DNA of 64,000 nucleotides from Stenogyne calaminthoides (GCA_037126765.1 JBBCBC010000033.1:11484085-11548084); one strand, 5' to 3'. Positions 43,051 to 56,700 are shown, counted from the first letter of the stretch. A program made the numbers and translations. The notes: a model not told the origin generated them from the sequence alone.

Positions 43051-44300
43051 GAAAGACGATCACCTAGTGAAGGACTCCCACCATGAAAGTTGTTGCATGC
43101 TCCCACTGATTCTTTGTCATGTTGCTTTGACAAGATATCAGTCTCTTTGTTAATTTGTGGTTCTTGAATTTCTTCAAGTTCTATCAGCTTACGACCTTGT
43201 TCCATAAAGACATAGTCTTCTTCGAGGAACTTGGTCTACCTAGAAACAACCACTGATTATTTCTCAGGTAGATAGAAGCATATCCTTTAGTTTCCTTAAG
43301 ATATCCCACAAAGTAACCCTTTTCACCTTTGGATTCCAACTTGTTGGTAAGCATCCTTTTCACAATCACGGGGCAACCCCATATTTGATATGTATAAAAG
43401 TTGGCTTCTTGCCACACCATAGTTCATATGGTGTATGCTCAACCGATCTAGATGAAATTCTATTCAGAATGTAAATTGAGGTTTGTAATGCGTATCCCCA
43501 TAAAAATTTCAGAAGAGAGAAGAAATTCATCATGGACCTCACCATGTCTTACAGGATTCGATTTCTCCTCTCAGACACACCGTTCATCTGAGGTGTTCCG
43601 GGAGGAGTCCATTGTGACTGGATTTCATTTAACTTCAAGTAATCAGTGAATTCATGGCTAAGGTATTCACCTCCTCGATCTGATCAAAGAGTCTTGATAC
43701 TCTTGCCAAGTTACTTCTCTACTCCAGCCTTAAACTCTTTGAATTTCTCAAAAGATTCGAATTTGTGTTTCATAAGATAAACGTATTCGTATCTTGAGAA
43801 ATCATTAGTAAAAATAATGAAGTATCCGAAGTGACCCCTAACTAGAGTGGACAATGGTCCAAAAACATCGTTATAGATCAACTCTAGAACTTCTTTGGCA
43901 TACACCTCTTTCTCATAAAGGGTTTATCGATCATCTTGCCCATGAGACAAGATTCACAATCTCCATAAGGCTCAAAGTCAAATGGAGTTAAGTAGTCTAA
44001 CTTTCTTAACCTTACAATTCCTTTCTCATTACATGATCAAGTCTACAATGACATAAGTAAGTCGGGTTTTCATGATTACTAAGTTTGAGTCTTTTACTTT
44101 ATATATTAAGAACGTTATATCCACAATGCAACAAGTATAAACTACTCACCACATGGGAATTCCCATAAGCCACACCATTTAACGTGAAATAACAATTATT
44201 ATCACTAAAATGGAAGGAATAACACTCTATGTCTAACATAGGAATGGAAATAACGTTGCAAGTAAGTCCTCACACATTCTTATCATTAAGTTCCTATCTA
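43051..44300 (-). pseudogene. pol: Copia integrase (family B, minus)
   Basis: Read toward lower coordinates: a zinc-region end (CLMGKMIDKPF, about 43950), VLELIYNDVFGPLSTLVRGHFGYF with the first catalytic Asp at about 43875, DFSRYEYVYLMKHKFESFEKF, a region with GGEYLSHEF at about 43650, a damaged PPGTPQMNG segment near 43590, then WGCPVIVKRMLTNKLESKGEKGYFVGY. It is the same gene as 9807-10591. Frames are interrupted at about 43440 and 43690. Confidence 0.83.
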
Positions 44301-44643
44301 AAACCAAAGGGTAAGTCTAACACATAAGTCCTCACACGTTCAGTAGTAACTCTTGCTCCATTTCAACGTGTAAGACGACTTTACCCGGCCTAACTGCCCT
44401 AAGACACATGTGCCCCTTCACATTCGTACAAATGTGTGAGCCACATTCGGTATCTAATACCCAGCAGTTAGCGCTATTCGTGGACATGTCTATCTTAATA
44501 ATAAACATACATGTTCTAGTGCGAAAGCACCAAAGCTTTTCGTTTAAAAAAAAATTAACCTTACAGTCCTTCTTCCAGTGCCCTCTTCTGCTTACAGTAG
44601 AGGCACACATCCTTGTTTACCCACTCCTTCCTTTGAACACCAT
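44301..44643 (-). pseudogene. gag-pol: Copia zinc knuckle and protease (family B)
   Basis: The minus strand has a zinc knuckle tail (RRGHWKKDCK, about 44590-44560) and the protease motif CWVLDTECGSHIC (about 44475-44435), with DTG changed to DTE. The N-terminal Cys pair of the knuckle is reduced to one Cys. It then reads NVKGHMCLR toward the integrase. Confidence 0.75.
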
Positions 44644-45169
44644 CTTAGTGATAGTGAACTCAAAAGTCTTGAGCACGTTGTGAAGTTCAAGCATGGTCGC
44701 ATCCGTCTTATTCATATTGTGGTTCACAATGAAGCCAGAATATGAATCCTAAGCGAATCGGAGGATAAAGATAAATGAAAACATTGGTCTTTTCGCTCAA
44801 TGCCTAAATTACCAAGTTTCTCAATTAGGCCTATCATCATTAGCACATGAGGTAAAATCTTCCATTCTTTAGCTAACCGGCATCTGAACAGATCTCTCAT
44901 CACTTCATAAATCTTATAATGAGATTCATAATCAAAGAGATCCTTCAGATGCTTGAGCATCTAAAAGGGACCCATTTTCTCATGTTGCCTATGAAATTCG
45001 GGAGTCATGCCGAGCAACATCACACACTGAGCCTGGAAAACATCCTTTTCATGCTTCTTTTGAGCTGCTACGTCAAACGTGGCTGCCTTAGAGTACCAGC
45101 TGCAAGGGTTATCGGGATTGGCGTGTCCAACACGTACTCAATCTTTTCTTACCTCAGCACCAAACACAT
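44644..45169 (-). pseudogene. gag: Copia gag, main part (family B)
   Basis: The minus strand gives MLKHLKDLFDYESHYKIYEVMRDLFRCRLAKEW and VLMMIGLIEKL (44960-44800), a UBN2-type gag segment, preceded by a broken stretch to 45169, where copia D is inserted. The N-terminal codons continue at 59618. The + copy 14340-14652 is homologous. Confidence 0.8.
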
Positions 45170-45982
45170 TGTTGGGAGATGAATTTAATAAAAGATTATA
45201 TGATTTTGATTAAGATCCCAAAACCCCTAAGTATGACATGTTCAGAATGATCTTGATAGTTGAGTCAGGATTCAGTTATTAGAGTATTCAGGATGTTATC
45301 TGCAAAATGTATATTCAAAGCAGATATAGTTCGGATAGGTTCAAGTCTCTCAAGATTCAAGATGAAATCGAGAACCAAGACTCAAAGATAAAAGACTCAA
45401 GATATCACCAAGATAAATTTAAAAGACTCAGAAAACTCTGAAGACGCAAGACTAAAGACTGAGAAACTGAAGATCAAGAATACTGAAAGCACAATAATTA
45501 TCAAGACTCAAGAATGTATCGAAAGCTCAAGATGAACTGAATGATCCGAGGCAATCAATATATCTATCTCAAGGATGCAATCTCGAGAGAAACGCAATGC
45601 CTTAGAAAGATAGATATTGCCAAGACATTCAAACGCGCATAAAAGGAACTAAGTCAAGTGTTGTTAAGGTTATATCAAACTCGAGTTTGTAACCAAAAGA
45701 GCCGCTGAAGGTGTCTACCTTTAATCAAGACAAAAGTCAAAAAGAGGAAGACGACATCATGCCATACCGACAATCGACAAAGGATAAGTCAAAAAAAAAG
45801 ATGTCGATGTAACGAAAAGTTCCAGACTACAAAAAGTGAAGACCGGCTACATGAAAGACTATTGCCTAGAAAGTGTTAGGGAGTTTCAGACCCTAAATAT
45901 AGCCGTTTCACACACCATAAGAGGGAACTCACGAAGCTATCTCTCCAACGGATAGTTTTCAAGAGTAACCTTGGTGTATGCC

Positions 45983-45990
45983 TATAAATA
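45983..45990 (+). promoter_or_regulatory. TATA box of D 5' LTR
   Basis: TATAAATA preceded by GTATGCC. The 3' LTR has TATAAAT at 58506-58512 in the same context. Confidence 0.65.
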
Positions 45991-46276
45991 CCGGGTGACC
46001 CTCTACATTGTAAGGGATGGGAAATTTATACGCAACTCAAGAGCTCGAACTTATTCTTGCAAAAAGTAAAGCACTCAAAATACCTTGAATTTCCCAAGTG
46101 CTTCTATATCGAAGAGAGCTCACTTTACTAAGCCTAGCTTGATAAGATTTATCCAAAGCTTAGTCGAGATATCCTAAACCTTTGCATTGTGCTTCATTGT
46201 AAAGGATATCTCATCCTAGTTGGAAACCAACCAAGAAACCCCAAACCCTTGAGAAGGTAGTTGAAGTGTGTTTGTT

Positions 46277-46505
46277 GGTGAGTAGAGTTGTAAAGAGTTA
46301 GTAAACTACGCGAGTAGTCGAAAAACTCTAGAGGAGAAGTTAGTAAGCCACGAGGTAGTCTAAAAGCTTGTGTGTGATTGAGTAAGTAAACTACGGAGGT
46401 AGTCGAAAAAACTCAAGGTCGGGTTGAGTAAGTAAACTACGTGGAGTAGTCGAAAACTCTTCGGGCGAAGTTGAGTAAGTAAACTACGAGGTAGTCGTAA
46501 AGCTC
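46277..46505 (+). repeat. Tandem repeat in D LTR
   Basis: Five units of about 42-46 bp share GTAAGTAAACTACG and GAGGTAGTCG. Each contains ACTAC and GTAGT arms that can pair. The equivalent block in the 3' LTR is at about 58810-59030. Confidence 0.82.
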
Positions 46506-47092
46506 GGTTGATAGTGAATTTCTCCTCAAGAGCCTCGGAGAGAGTGGACGTAGGAGCTTGAGTCTCGAACCACTATAATTGTTGTGTTCTTTATTGCTTT
46601 CCTTATCTTTGCTTATCTACATTGCATTGACCGATTTTGAAAGCATACTTTTCAATCGATATTCATTGGAATCAATCCACTTTGAAGTTGCATAAGTGAA
46701 TCACAACCTAATCACTATTTCATAAAGGGAAGGTTTTTTCAAATAAAGCTTAAAACGAGTATAATCTAAGGGCCAACCATTCCGCATGACTGAGTAGCTA
46801 GAACAGATAGTTATCAAACTGAACTCTCTTCTGAGGATTCAGTAAGCTAGTTATCTGATCCAAGCAACTCAGGATCTCTGACACTCAGGATTCGGTTGGG
46901 ATTATCCGAGGTATCTGAAAGCACTCGGGATCACCGTCTCAAATGACTTTTGACTCAGAGCGATCTGTGCTTCTCGTAACCTAATCTTCGAGATTATCGA
47001 CCCAAGTCGACCTCGAAGAAAAAAAGTTTTAAAATCATCAACACGTGTATTCCCCCATACACGTGTAAAACTCGTTTTCACCGACCAACAAG

Positions 47093-47104
47093 TGGTATCG
47101 AGCA
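47093..47104 (+). other. Primer-binding site of D (tRNA-Met type, one base missing)
   Basis: TGGTATCGAGCA starts two bases after the LTR. The usual site is TGGTATCAGAGCA; the A of CAGAG is absent. The same loss occurs in the family A site at 3661. Confidence 0.75.
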
Positions 47105-47223
47105 AAGGTTCAACTTGACCACCTGCTGTGTTGACCAAAGTTTTACTTTCAAAAATACTTGTGGTCTATCTGAACTCGATCTTATTTGTTTGAATTTTTT
47201 TTTCCTTTCAAAAGATCGTAAAA

Positions 47224-49650
47224 ATGTCTTCTAAAAAACTTCCCATGTTCTCGAGAGAAACTATGATCTATGGAGATCGAGAATGCAGGCTCATCTCAGA
47301 TTCCAAACATGAGCGTATGTGGAGTGTGGTTTCTCAAGGACCATTCAAATTTCTTGTGGTGAATCCTGCAATTACGTAAGAAGAGAGAATTGATCCTAGA
47401 GCAGAATTTCCTAAGTCCGATGACCAACTAACTCCCCGAGGAGAGAAAGTTAGTCAATCTAGACTACATTGCAAAAGACACACTATACAAAGACAATTGA
47501 TGATGGTGTGATGGGAATGATCTCTCACCGTAATATCGCTAAGGAAATATAGGATACACTATTTGTTATGTGCCAAGGCACGATCATATAAAAGAAAACA
47601 AACTTTCAAAGGGCAATTGGAAAGGTTGATGGTTTTTGAAATGGATGATGGTGAATCAATAGACAAATTGAAGTCGATTCACTAGCATCATGAATGATCT
47701 AAACGCACTTGGAAAGAGATATCCACAAAGAGAAGTGGCATTGAAAATTCTTAGAGGTCTTTCTAAGAAATGGGATATTCATGCGTGGGTGATTGAAAAC
47801 ACCAAGAACATTAGTTCAATGCATACCAACAAGTCTTCTCTGAGCTGAAAGCCTATGAATTTGTAATTGATAAAAAATCCAAAAAAGGTCGACAAAGAAA
47901 GATGATTCTTCATCGAGTAAGAATGTGGCTTTAAAAGCCAAAGATAAAACTCAGAAAACTAGGGAGTCTCGAGAACCCTCATGCCAAACATCGATGAGCT
48001 TGAGGATAAGCTAAAGACTGATGGCAAGGAGGTTTGATGGACTTAATAGTAGATTTGGAAAATACAAAAGCTATTACAGGAACCACAGGTACCAGAAGAA
48101 ACCTGAGGACACATCAACTGAGAAGAAGAAGGACCTGAAAGCTGAAGGATCTTCATCCAGAAAGAAGGACTCCAAGTCCAAAGTAGAAAATGATCAGGAT
48201 GATGATGCCAACAGATGCTATAACCGCCAGAAGAAAGGTCACTTCCAAAGATGATTGTCCGTAGTTGAGTGCTAAGGAGAGAAGAGAAAGACAAGCTTAT
48301 AAGAGACCGTAAGTTCTCAAGCAAAAAGGCCCCGTTGCGTAAAGAAGAACACTCGAGGAGGATCTAGCTCTTAAGATGAGATATTCTCGAGACGGTGGAA
48401 AGTGATGACATCTGGCCCCGATGGCCATTGAGGAGGTAAACTCTTCCTTTGTTGTTGCTCCTACACTAGCACAAGAGTTTTCAAGTTCCACTGAAAACAG
48501 TCATTTTGACCTGATGGATTCTTTTGAGAATCTAATGAAGGACTATGCTGTTTTGCAAGGACTGCTAAATAAAACTCAAGAGCGTAATAAGGAACCGAAA
48601 GTCAAAAAATCTAAAATGGAAAGACTCTAGCAAAAAACCGAGATCACTTCTCAATTAATGGGAGCTACTTGATGAATCGATGTTCTCGAAAGTACAACTC
48701 TCGAGAGAAAGAGAAGTTGATAATGTCCCTAATCGAAAAAGCTAGAGAAATCCATTTGAAGAGATTCAAATAATCGTAACCGAAGTTCAATGACCTCTCT
48801 GAGAAGCATAAAACTCTACAGAACTGTGAGGATAGTGCACATAAGAAGTTAACTCTATTGAATAAAACATCTAATGTGATAGATGAAATTCAGAGTTACC
48901 AGAGATCTGCCACTATAAAAACTGGATTAGGATACATTCCAGAGGAACCTCACAAAGTCATCTCGAATGTCTTTGCATCATGTAGCAAGAAGACTATCTT
49001 TGTAAAACCAAAGCACCCTACACTTCAAGTCAGTTATGCCCAAGGTTGTAGACAAGGGGAAAAGGACCTATGACTTCAAAAAAGAAACAATGATCGTTAG
49101 AAAGCCCAAACCGCAGTGAAGGCTAGAAAACCCGAAAGATCGGTTGGAAAGTTTCGTGCAAGTACTTCAAAGCCTCAAAGCAAGAATGTAAATCTGAAAG
49201 GCTCCACATCGAACCATCGAGAGGAATCCTCGATAACACTCAAAGAGACATTCTCATCCTCAAGAGACCAAGTCCTAAGTACAATTGAAAGACCCAGATT
49301 TCAAGATGCATAACCCGAAACTCACTTGCCTAAAGGAAAAGGTTATCTCAACCCGAGTCAATAAAGATTTAGACCGGCCGCACAAAAAGCCCAAGCATCC
49401 AACAAAAGGCCCCGAACCAAAGAAGAATTCAAAAGCCCATGTTCATGCTAAAGCTAGCACACATACACGAAAAGTTGCTAAGGCACCCAGAGTAGTAGAT
49501 GTGTATGTTGATGTTTATGGAAGACAAATTAGCCACTCTAAAGTGATTAGAGTTGTCAGGCAAATTTGGATTCCGAAAGGTACATCTAACCTTGTAGGAC
49601 CCTACACAAAATGGGTACCTAAGAATTGATCTGCTTTTTTTTGAGGAAAA
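47224..49650 (+). pseudogene. gag: Copia gag with long C-terminal tail (D)
   Basis: ATG at 47224 starts MSSKKLPMF, followed by out-of-frame remnants of the YDLWRSRMQAHL segment. UBN2-type sequence runs to about 47880. A zinc knuckle is visible at about 48210-48255 (CYNRQKKGHFQ), where the second Cys is Arg. Then comes a charged, Lys/Ser-rich tail of about 1.4 kb with coiled-coil-like composition (ENLMKDYAVLQGLLNKTQE at about 48525; KPERSVGKFRASTSKPQSK at about 49120). It ends TKWVPKN at 49629, which may mark the end of gag. Frameshifts are frequent. A long tail is usual for SIRE-type gag. Confidence 0.78.
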
Positions 49651-49689
49651 CAAGGGCACTAAACCGATGAAAGATCACATGGCAATCGA

Positions 49690-50870
49690 TGAGCAGAGAT
49701 GAAAAAGCTCTCAAGTATGGTATCTTGACAAAGGATGCTCAAGACATATGACAGATTCAAGAAGATGCTCAAAGACTATGTTGAACAAAGAGGCCCACGG
49801 ATCACTTTTGGAGATAACTCCAAGGATGGATCAAGGATATGGAACTTTGGAGATCGACTCGATTCATATCCATGGTGTTTCATATGTATCTGATTGAAGC
49901 ATAATTTACTTTCAATTAGCCAATTCTGTGATAAGGGTTTCAATGTTGAGTTCTCCAAGAACTTATGTTTTGTGAAAGATGATACATCACAGAAAATATT
50001 ACTGACTGGTACAAGAAAAGGGAATGTGTATCTTGCTGATTGGAGTTCAACTCCTAAAGATACATGTTTAGTTGCTAAAAGTTCCACAGATACCAAATTG
50101 TTATGGCATAAAAGAATGAATCACCTAAATTTCAAAACCCTGAACAAGCTTGCAAGATTAGCTCTTGTGAGAGGGTTGCCTAATGAAGTGTTCAGTAAGG
50201 AACACATTTGTGATGCATGTCAAAAAGGAAAACAAGCTAAAGCATCATTTAAAAGCAAAGTAGAAGTTTCTACTGAGAGAATACTTCAGCTTTTGCATAT
50301 GGATCTCTTTGGTCCTATAACACCTGTAAGCACTAATGGCAGGAAATACACATTGGTAGTAGTTGATGACTACTCGAGATATACTTGGGTTATATTCTTA
50401 CTCAGTAAGAAAGAGACTCAGATAAAGCTGCCAGAGTTACTGAAAAAGCTCAGTATTGAGAAAAATTTGAGTGTGGTCAAAATCGATCCGGACAAAAGGA
50501 ACCGAATTCATAAATCATATCATATCGATTATTGTGCGAGAGAATGAAATTTCACATGAAACATCACCGCAAGGACCCCTCAATGTAATGGTGTTCTTTG
50601 AAAGGAGGAACAGGACTCGAAAAGAAGTTCGCAAGGACTATGATAGTGGGTTTATATTCCTAAAAGATTTTGGGTCAAGTCACAACACCGCACGCTACTC
50701 TACCTCGAACAGATCCATCTTGACCAAGAGTCAAGGCAAAACACCTTATGAGCTTTGGAATGAAAGGAAGCCTCTTGTTTCTTTCTTTCGTGTGTTTGGT
50801 TGCAAGTGTTTCATACACAATAATGGTAAAGATCAGTTGAAAACTTTTGATAGTAAAAGTCGATGAAGGA
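49690..50870 (+). pseudogene. pol: Copia protease and integrase (D)
   Basis: The protease region begins WYLDKGCSRHMTDS at about 49720-49760; the active-site DSG is DKG. RITFGDNSKDG follows. Integrase starts near 49894 (KHNLLSISQFCDKGFNVEF). Its zinc region LLWHKRMNHLN...CDACQKGKQ (50098-50235) is intact as HHCC. The core has LLHMDLFGPI (first Asp, about 50300), VVVDDYSRYTWVIFL, and a damaged second-Asp segment (KIDPDKRNRIHK where SDHGTEF is usual). EF(F)ERRNRT carries the Glu region near 50600. The LTKSQGKTPYELW and VFGCKCFI segments follow. Confidence 0.87.
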
Positions 50871-53074
50871 ATATTCTTAGGATATTCTCAAGTCAAGAAA
50901 GCTTTCGAGTTTACAACCTGTAGGACTCTTATTGTGGAGGAAACACCTCATGTTGTTTTTTGATGAATCTATTTGTGTTCGGAAGAAACATGAACATGAT
51001 CTTGGAACCGACTAAGAGGATCACCAGATTAAGCCCCAAAAACAGAAAAGATAAATCATCCAATCGAACTCGAAAAGAAGAAGTCGGTCACATTCTATGA
51101 TTGGAGTGACTCGGACTCGAATCGGAAGTTCGAGAATGGAACTCGGGATGGTGAGCCTCGGAAAAACCAACACTCCAAAGGTGACCAATCTGAATGCACA
51201 CCCGCCTCGCACTTCGTGTATGTGATGCCAATGAAGATGTGGTCACAAATTGAGGCAATTTCGAATCTATCGACCAAAGGGGAACAAATGTCTCCGACAA
51301 TGTTCTCAATAGAATTTCCTAGGAAGATGATTCTTTTTCTCCTTTTCTCGTTGTTCCTCGAGTTTGTTGATTTAATCAACCTAACATTTCAAATGTTGAG
51401 GATATTATTGAAGGGGAACATCAAGAAGGAAATGGTTAGATAGTCATCCTACAAATCGATTGTGGGTGATCTAACTGAAGGTGTTAAGACAAGAAGGTTC
51501 CATGGTGAGAGTGCACTATTCTCGCCGCTTCCTTTTAGAGAAAGAACTCACGAGATTGGTGAAGCTCTACAAGATTCTTATTGGATTATCGCTATGCAAG
51601 ATGAGTGAATCAATTCTCAAGGAATGAAGTATGGGAGCTAGTAGATAGACCGAAAAGGCACAATGTCATTGGAACCAAGTGGGTTTTCAAGAATAAAAGA
51701 GATGAAAACAACAACATTGTAAGAAACAAGGCAAGGCTAGTTGACAAGGTTATTCCCAAGAAGAAGGCTTGGATTATGATGAAACCTTTGCACCCGCTGC
51801 AAGACTAGAAGCCATCGATTGTTTCTTGCATATGTCGCCCACATGAAGTTCATAGTCTATCAAATGGATGTGAAAAGTGCATTTATGAACGGTGTGCTTA
51901 AAAAGAAGAGGGTTTATGTGGAACAACCTCCTGTTTTTCAAAAAAGAATGACCAAGTTTACGTGCTCGGAAAAGCTTTGTATGGTCTTAAGCAAGTACCC
52001 GAGCATGGTATGATACCCTTTCTCGGTTTCTTCGACCATGGTTTTGTCAAAGGAATGTTGATAGAACTCGCTCAGGATAGAGGATGGGGAAGATATCTTA
52101 CTAGTTCAGATATATGTTGATGACATCATTTTTGGATCTCCAAACCATCACCGTTGTGTGAAAAGTTTTCAACACCGATGAAAAGCAAGTTTGAGATGTT
52201 AATGATGGGAGAGATGAATTTCTTTCTAGGACTTCAAGTGAAACAATCAAAGGAAGGAATATTCATCAACCGTGCAAAAAGTACACCGAGATCCGATTGC
52301 CAAATATGGTGTACAAAATTGCAATGCGCTTAGGATTCCTATGAATACTAACTACAAGATGGATCCTCGATTCGGAAAGGCAAATCGGTGAATCATATCG
52401 ATTATAGAGGAATCATTGGATCATTGCTCTATCTCACAAAAAGTAGGCCGATATAACATTTGTTTGTTGGGATATGTGCAAGATACCAAGCTAATCCTAA
52501 GACTAGTCACATGGAGGTCGCCAAAAAGATACTAAGATATCTTAAGGGCACAAAGTGAATAGAAGATTATGGTATCCAAATTGACGATAACCTTGAATTA
52601 ACCGGTTACTCGGATGTCGATTATGGAGGTTGTAGAATTGACAGAAGTCCACAACAGAACTTGTCAATTTCTAGGAAGCAAGTCGATATCTTGGTTTTCA
52701 AAGAAATGCAGACCTCAAGAGAAACCAAGATTATCGGTTTGAATACATGGTCTGCGAGGAAGTCATTGCGTACGCATTCTTTGGCTCGCACAACAATTGA
52801 GGGATTATAAAGTTGAAGCCAATGAAGTACCAATATTTTGTGACAACAATAGTGCCATTGCTATTTCACAAAATCCCAGATTGCACACCGTATGCAAGCA
52901 TGTGGATATCGACATCACTTCATCGAGATCATGTCGAGAAAAAAGGACATAAGGATGGAGAAAATTCATATTGATAGGCAAAGAGCCGATATCTTGACTA
53001 AACCTTTGGTCAATCAAGATTTCGTGAACTTTCAAATTGAATTAGGGATGTTGTTAAACCAGTGTATAGAGTAA
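50871..53074 (+). pseudogene. pol: Copia reverse transcriptase and RNase H (D)
   Basis: After a variable linker, RT begins at about 51600: NQFSRNEVWELVDRPKRHNVIGTKWVFKNKRDE. YQMDVKSAFMNGVLKKKRVYVEQPP follows, then a stretch where CAGAGC has become CGAGC, shifting the frame near 52000. VDDIIFGSPN (catalytic Asp pair, about 52115-52140) and FFLGLQVKQ come next. RNase H includes a GYSDVDYGGC segment (about 52600-52630), FCDNNSAIAISQNP in broken frames (52840-52880), and KKDIRMEKIHIDRQRADILTKPL (52940-53010). The frame ends NQCIE at 53074. At least eight frame changes are present. Confidence 0.87.
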
Positions 53075-53700
53075 AACCGAAAATTTGAAGATTTTCGGAT
53101 GCATGAAGGTTTCTTAGAATTCTACTTAGAAACTCAGGATAAAATGGAAATACTGAACTGAGTCTCAAGAAACTCAGATTTCTTCAAGGACAATACTCGA
53201 GAGTATGTTTGAACCCATTCAAGACTTCGAAGATTATAATTGACATTTTATCAAGATCAAGATCAAGAAGACCGATAGAGGGAAATTGGTCCAAGAAGTA
53301 AAGACTCATGCGACTCATTTATTGCTCAAGTAAAACTCAAGAATCATTCGCAATAAAATACAAAACACCGAGGAATGTTTTGGGATCGTTTCATATTCTC
53401 AAGAAGGTCAATAAATATTTAATGCTCGCTACATTAATGACCAATGAGGATGTTTTGGCGGCTTACTTTTTAGAGATCGCTTGGGGTTCAGTATACCCGA
53501 TTAATCGAGATTAATCTCAACCGTTGTTTCTCACCTAACCCACACGATCCTCCACGATCTCGAAGCTATATATACCCCTTTAAGCCATTCAAGCCAAAGG
53601 TTTATCAAACCCTTCGTTCCCAAATCCTCTGCAATCAAAAATCCCTTTGCCCAGAAATCTCCAAACCCTAAAACTTCAAATTCTTAAATCAATCTCTAAA
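53075..53700 (+). promoter_or_regulatory. Spacer with TATA-like box upstream of the post-pol ORF
   Basis: This non-coding spacer after pol contains TATATATA at 53567-53574. An untranslated-leader-like stretch (CCCTAAAAC, TCAATCTC) leads to the ATG at 53701, 127 bp after the box. The arrangement looks like an ordinary plant promoter and 5' leader. Transcription start is inferred only. Confidence 0.5.
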
Positions 53701-56700
53701 ATGGCCCCAACCTTGTTCGAGAAATTAGCCATAACCAACAAGCCTTGGTACGAGTTCGTTGTCTCACTAGAAAACACAAACAACTCAAAGCCAGAAGAGG
53801 AGGCTCTGCATATGATCCGACTGGCTAAACTCACCCATCTAGTCGCAGTTTACCGCATCAGAGTTCGCAAAAGAGGTAATCGAATTCATCTGTAATTTGA
53901 GAATAGATGAAGAAGATGGTATGCATTCTTTGATTACCACATCACACTTAGAGCATTCGTCAAAATACGTCGTTTTTGAGAGGGATTTGTGCATAATTCC
54001 GAAAAATCTGAACGATGTGTTTGAACTCTGTGATAGAGGAAAGGATCCTGCGATGTATATGTCGGGTAGAGAGCAGGAGTACCTTGATAGGATTGCTGAG
54101 AATCCTGTGAAATTTGAGGCGACATTGAATAAGAGGCATCTAAAGCCACAATATCGTGTCTTTGATGGATATTGTGAGCAAGTGCATCATGAGTCTTCTT
54201 GCGGGGAGTTTTGAGCGATTAGTACCCCAAGCTCGATTGATGGCTGCGATCGAGGCATCTCCTACCACTGACTTCAACTGGCTGAAATTCTTAATTCAGA
54301 TGGTGAAGGAGCAAGCCAAGGTCATAAAAAGGGTCAATGGGACAATCATGATGAAAGGCAAGATCCACCATGCCACCAAAATTGCTTATATTTTGGAGAT
54401 GTGCCGAGAGGAGGAGGATATCTTCGCCAATTCAACCCCATTCCCTAAAACCAAAATTCTTTCAAACCCATTTCTTTGGAAGAAGGTGCCATTCGAGGAA
54501 AAAGAGAAAAGAAGGTAGAATCACCTTCAAATTTCCGCCGAGAAAGAGACCCAACAAACCAGGGGGAAGGTTCTGTTGGAGGCAAAAATGGAGCAAGGAG
54601 CAAAATTGATGAAGCGGAAGGATCTTGCTCCAAAACGCAGAAGGTTGGTGGTTCTCACCGACGAAGGTAGCAGTGATTCTGAGGAGATACAACCTGAAGA
54701 CAAAATCGCTCAAAGTTCGCCATTACAAGTGTTGGCTCAGTTATCTCCAGACACGGGATCGATCGAGGAGCGTGTCTTCTCGAGGTGCTCGAGACATCAC
54801 TCAAGATCTATAAAATTTCTCGGAAATTTTTAAAGGAGCTCGACCTCGAGATACCTACCTCAAAAAGTGCAAAGCTCGCATGGAAGAGCCCGGCTCGTGA
54901 GTAGATCCGAAGATGTGCAGCTTCGCATGCACGAGCCAACTCGACTCAAATCAAGATATGCCAAAGCCTCGTAACCCACTCGATGCAAACCGAGGACCTG
55001 AATGCACAAACTTCGAGACACTAATGAGGCTAAGGAGCAAAATATTCTCGAGGAGCTCCAGAGTGATCTACCGCTTGATCCCTTAGCGTGCTTCTCTTCG
55101 AACCGTAGAGCCCGAGATGGAAGAAGGGCGAGGTCAAGAAAGCGAAGTGGAGGAGCAAGGGGAACGGTTCATCCTGACCGATTACCCTCGAGCTCAAATT
55201 TCATACCCCGATCCGCAAGATGTTTTCTTGATTAAGGATGACAGTGTATATCCTCAATCGACTCTTCCCCAGATGCTTGACATTGCCGCATTCGTAGGGG
55301 GAAGACCGGGTGGAATGAGGAGACAACCTTCCTAACCGACTTCGTGGTTCGTATGACAAAGCTCGGATGAAAAATTCCGATTTTGATGAGTCGGTTCGAG
55401 AGGAAGCTAGCCGAGAAGAGAACAATCGGGTTGGTGCCCCGAGCGTGAGAGGCAAATCCAAAGATGGAGATGGGGACCAACAGGGAGATGCCGAGGATCG
55501 GCCTCAAATGGAAAAAGAGACTTCATTGTCGATCAACCTCAGATCGAAGTTAAGCACTCTTTCAGTACCTTTTGCGCACTATTAACAAATATGCCAAAGT
55601 TAATGAAAAGTACTATCTTTAATTCTCAATTGTCCGATAAATGCATCGAGGCTCAATTGAGTCCGGAGCTCGGATGAAGCCGAACTCAGGGATGATCAAA
55701 CAAAGATGTATGTGCGTAAGGTCACCGAAATTGATCTCACTCCCCGTAATGGAGAAACTTGAGAAGATTGAGCCAATGGCGATCAAAATTGCTCGGATGG
55801 AAGAAACGTTGGCCAATCAAGCTCGTATAATGGAAGGTTTTAGCCATTCTTCGTAATGCGCAGATACAAAAACACTCGACCAATCGGATGACCTCCATGG
55901 AAGAAAAAAATGAATGCAAAGTCGAGGGAATCAACGCAGAAAGTTAAGTCTTTGAAATGGAAAATGTAAGCACCGTGAATCGATCAATTTCTAGAGGTGA
56001 AACTAGCAGAGAAAAATGAGGTGCCGATCAAATCACCGTTGAGGAAATGAGATCAATGCTCATGACCAAGATGACAGAGATGCTTAAAGATGCACTCTCC
56101 GCCGCTTTGCCCACATATCTCGAAGAACTGCCTGTGGGCTAAGAACCACATCGAGAATGGAAGATGAGCAAGATCGGTTAGCGGAGAGAGATCCACCGTG
56201 TGAGCAAAGAAGAGCAAGATCACATGGACACAACTCTCTCCGGACTTCTTCCAAATTACGATTGCAAGAAAGGGGAAAGGGAAGGTGAAGACCTCGGAAG
56301 TTCATGGCACGCATGCCTTGAAAAAGAAGGCTCGAAAGATGCTTGAAATGTACAATCTAGCCAAAGCCTTAAAAGAAGTCGGTTACTTGAGAAATTGAAA
56401 TTTGCTCAAGTGGAGAGGCCCATCTACACTCGAAGTTTCGAGCAAACCATGCTTGAGGTTGCAAGAGAGAAACTAAGTGCTAGAACTAAGGTTGGAACAA
56501 GCCAGACCGAGCCGAATCGCCTATGAAGAGGAAAGCCTTGGGCGTTGTTCAACCCAGAAGCAAACGTCTTGAAGGCTTCTAAGCCAATCCAGAGAAAGTC
56601 GATTCTCGATGAAGAAGATGCGTAAGAAACCGAGTCTCAACCTCGTAAAGAAAGTCTTCAACACCGAGATGCTCAAGACACTCCAAAAAGAACAAGCTAA

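Larger units (their letters stand above)
45170..47090 (+). repeat. 5' LTR of copia D
   Basis: It runs from TGTTGGGAGATG to CCGACCAACA and is 1921 bp long. TATAAATA lies at 45983-45990 and a tandem repeat at 46277-46505. Confidence 0.93.
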
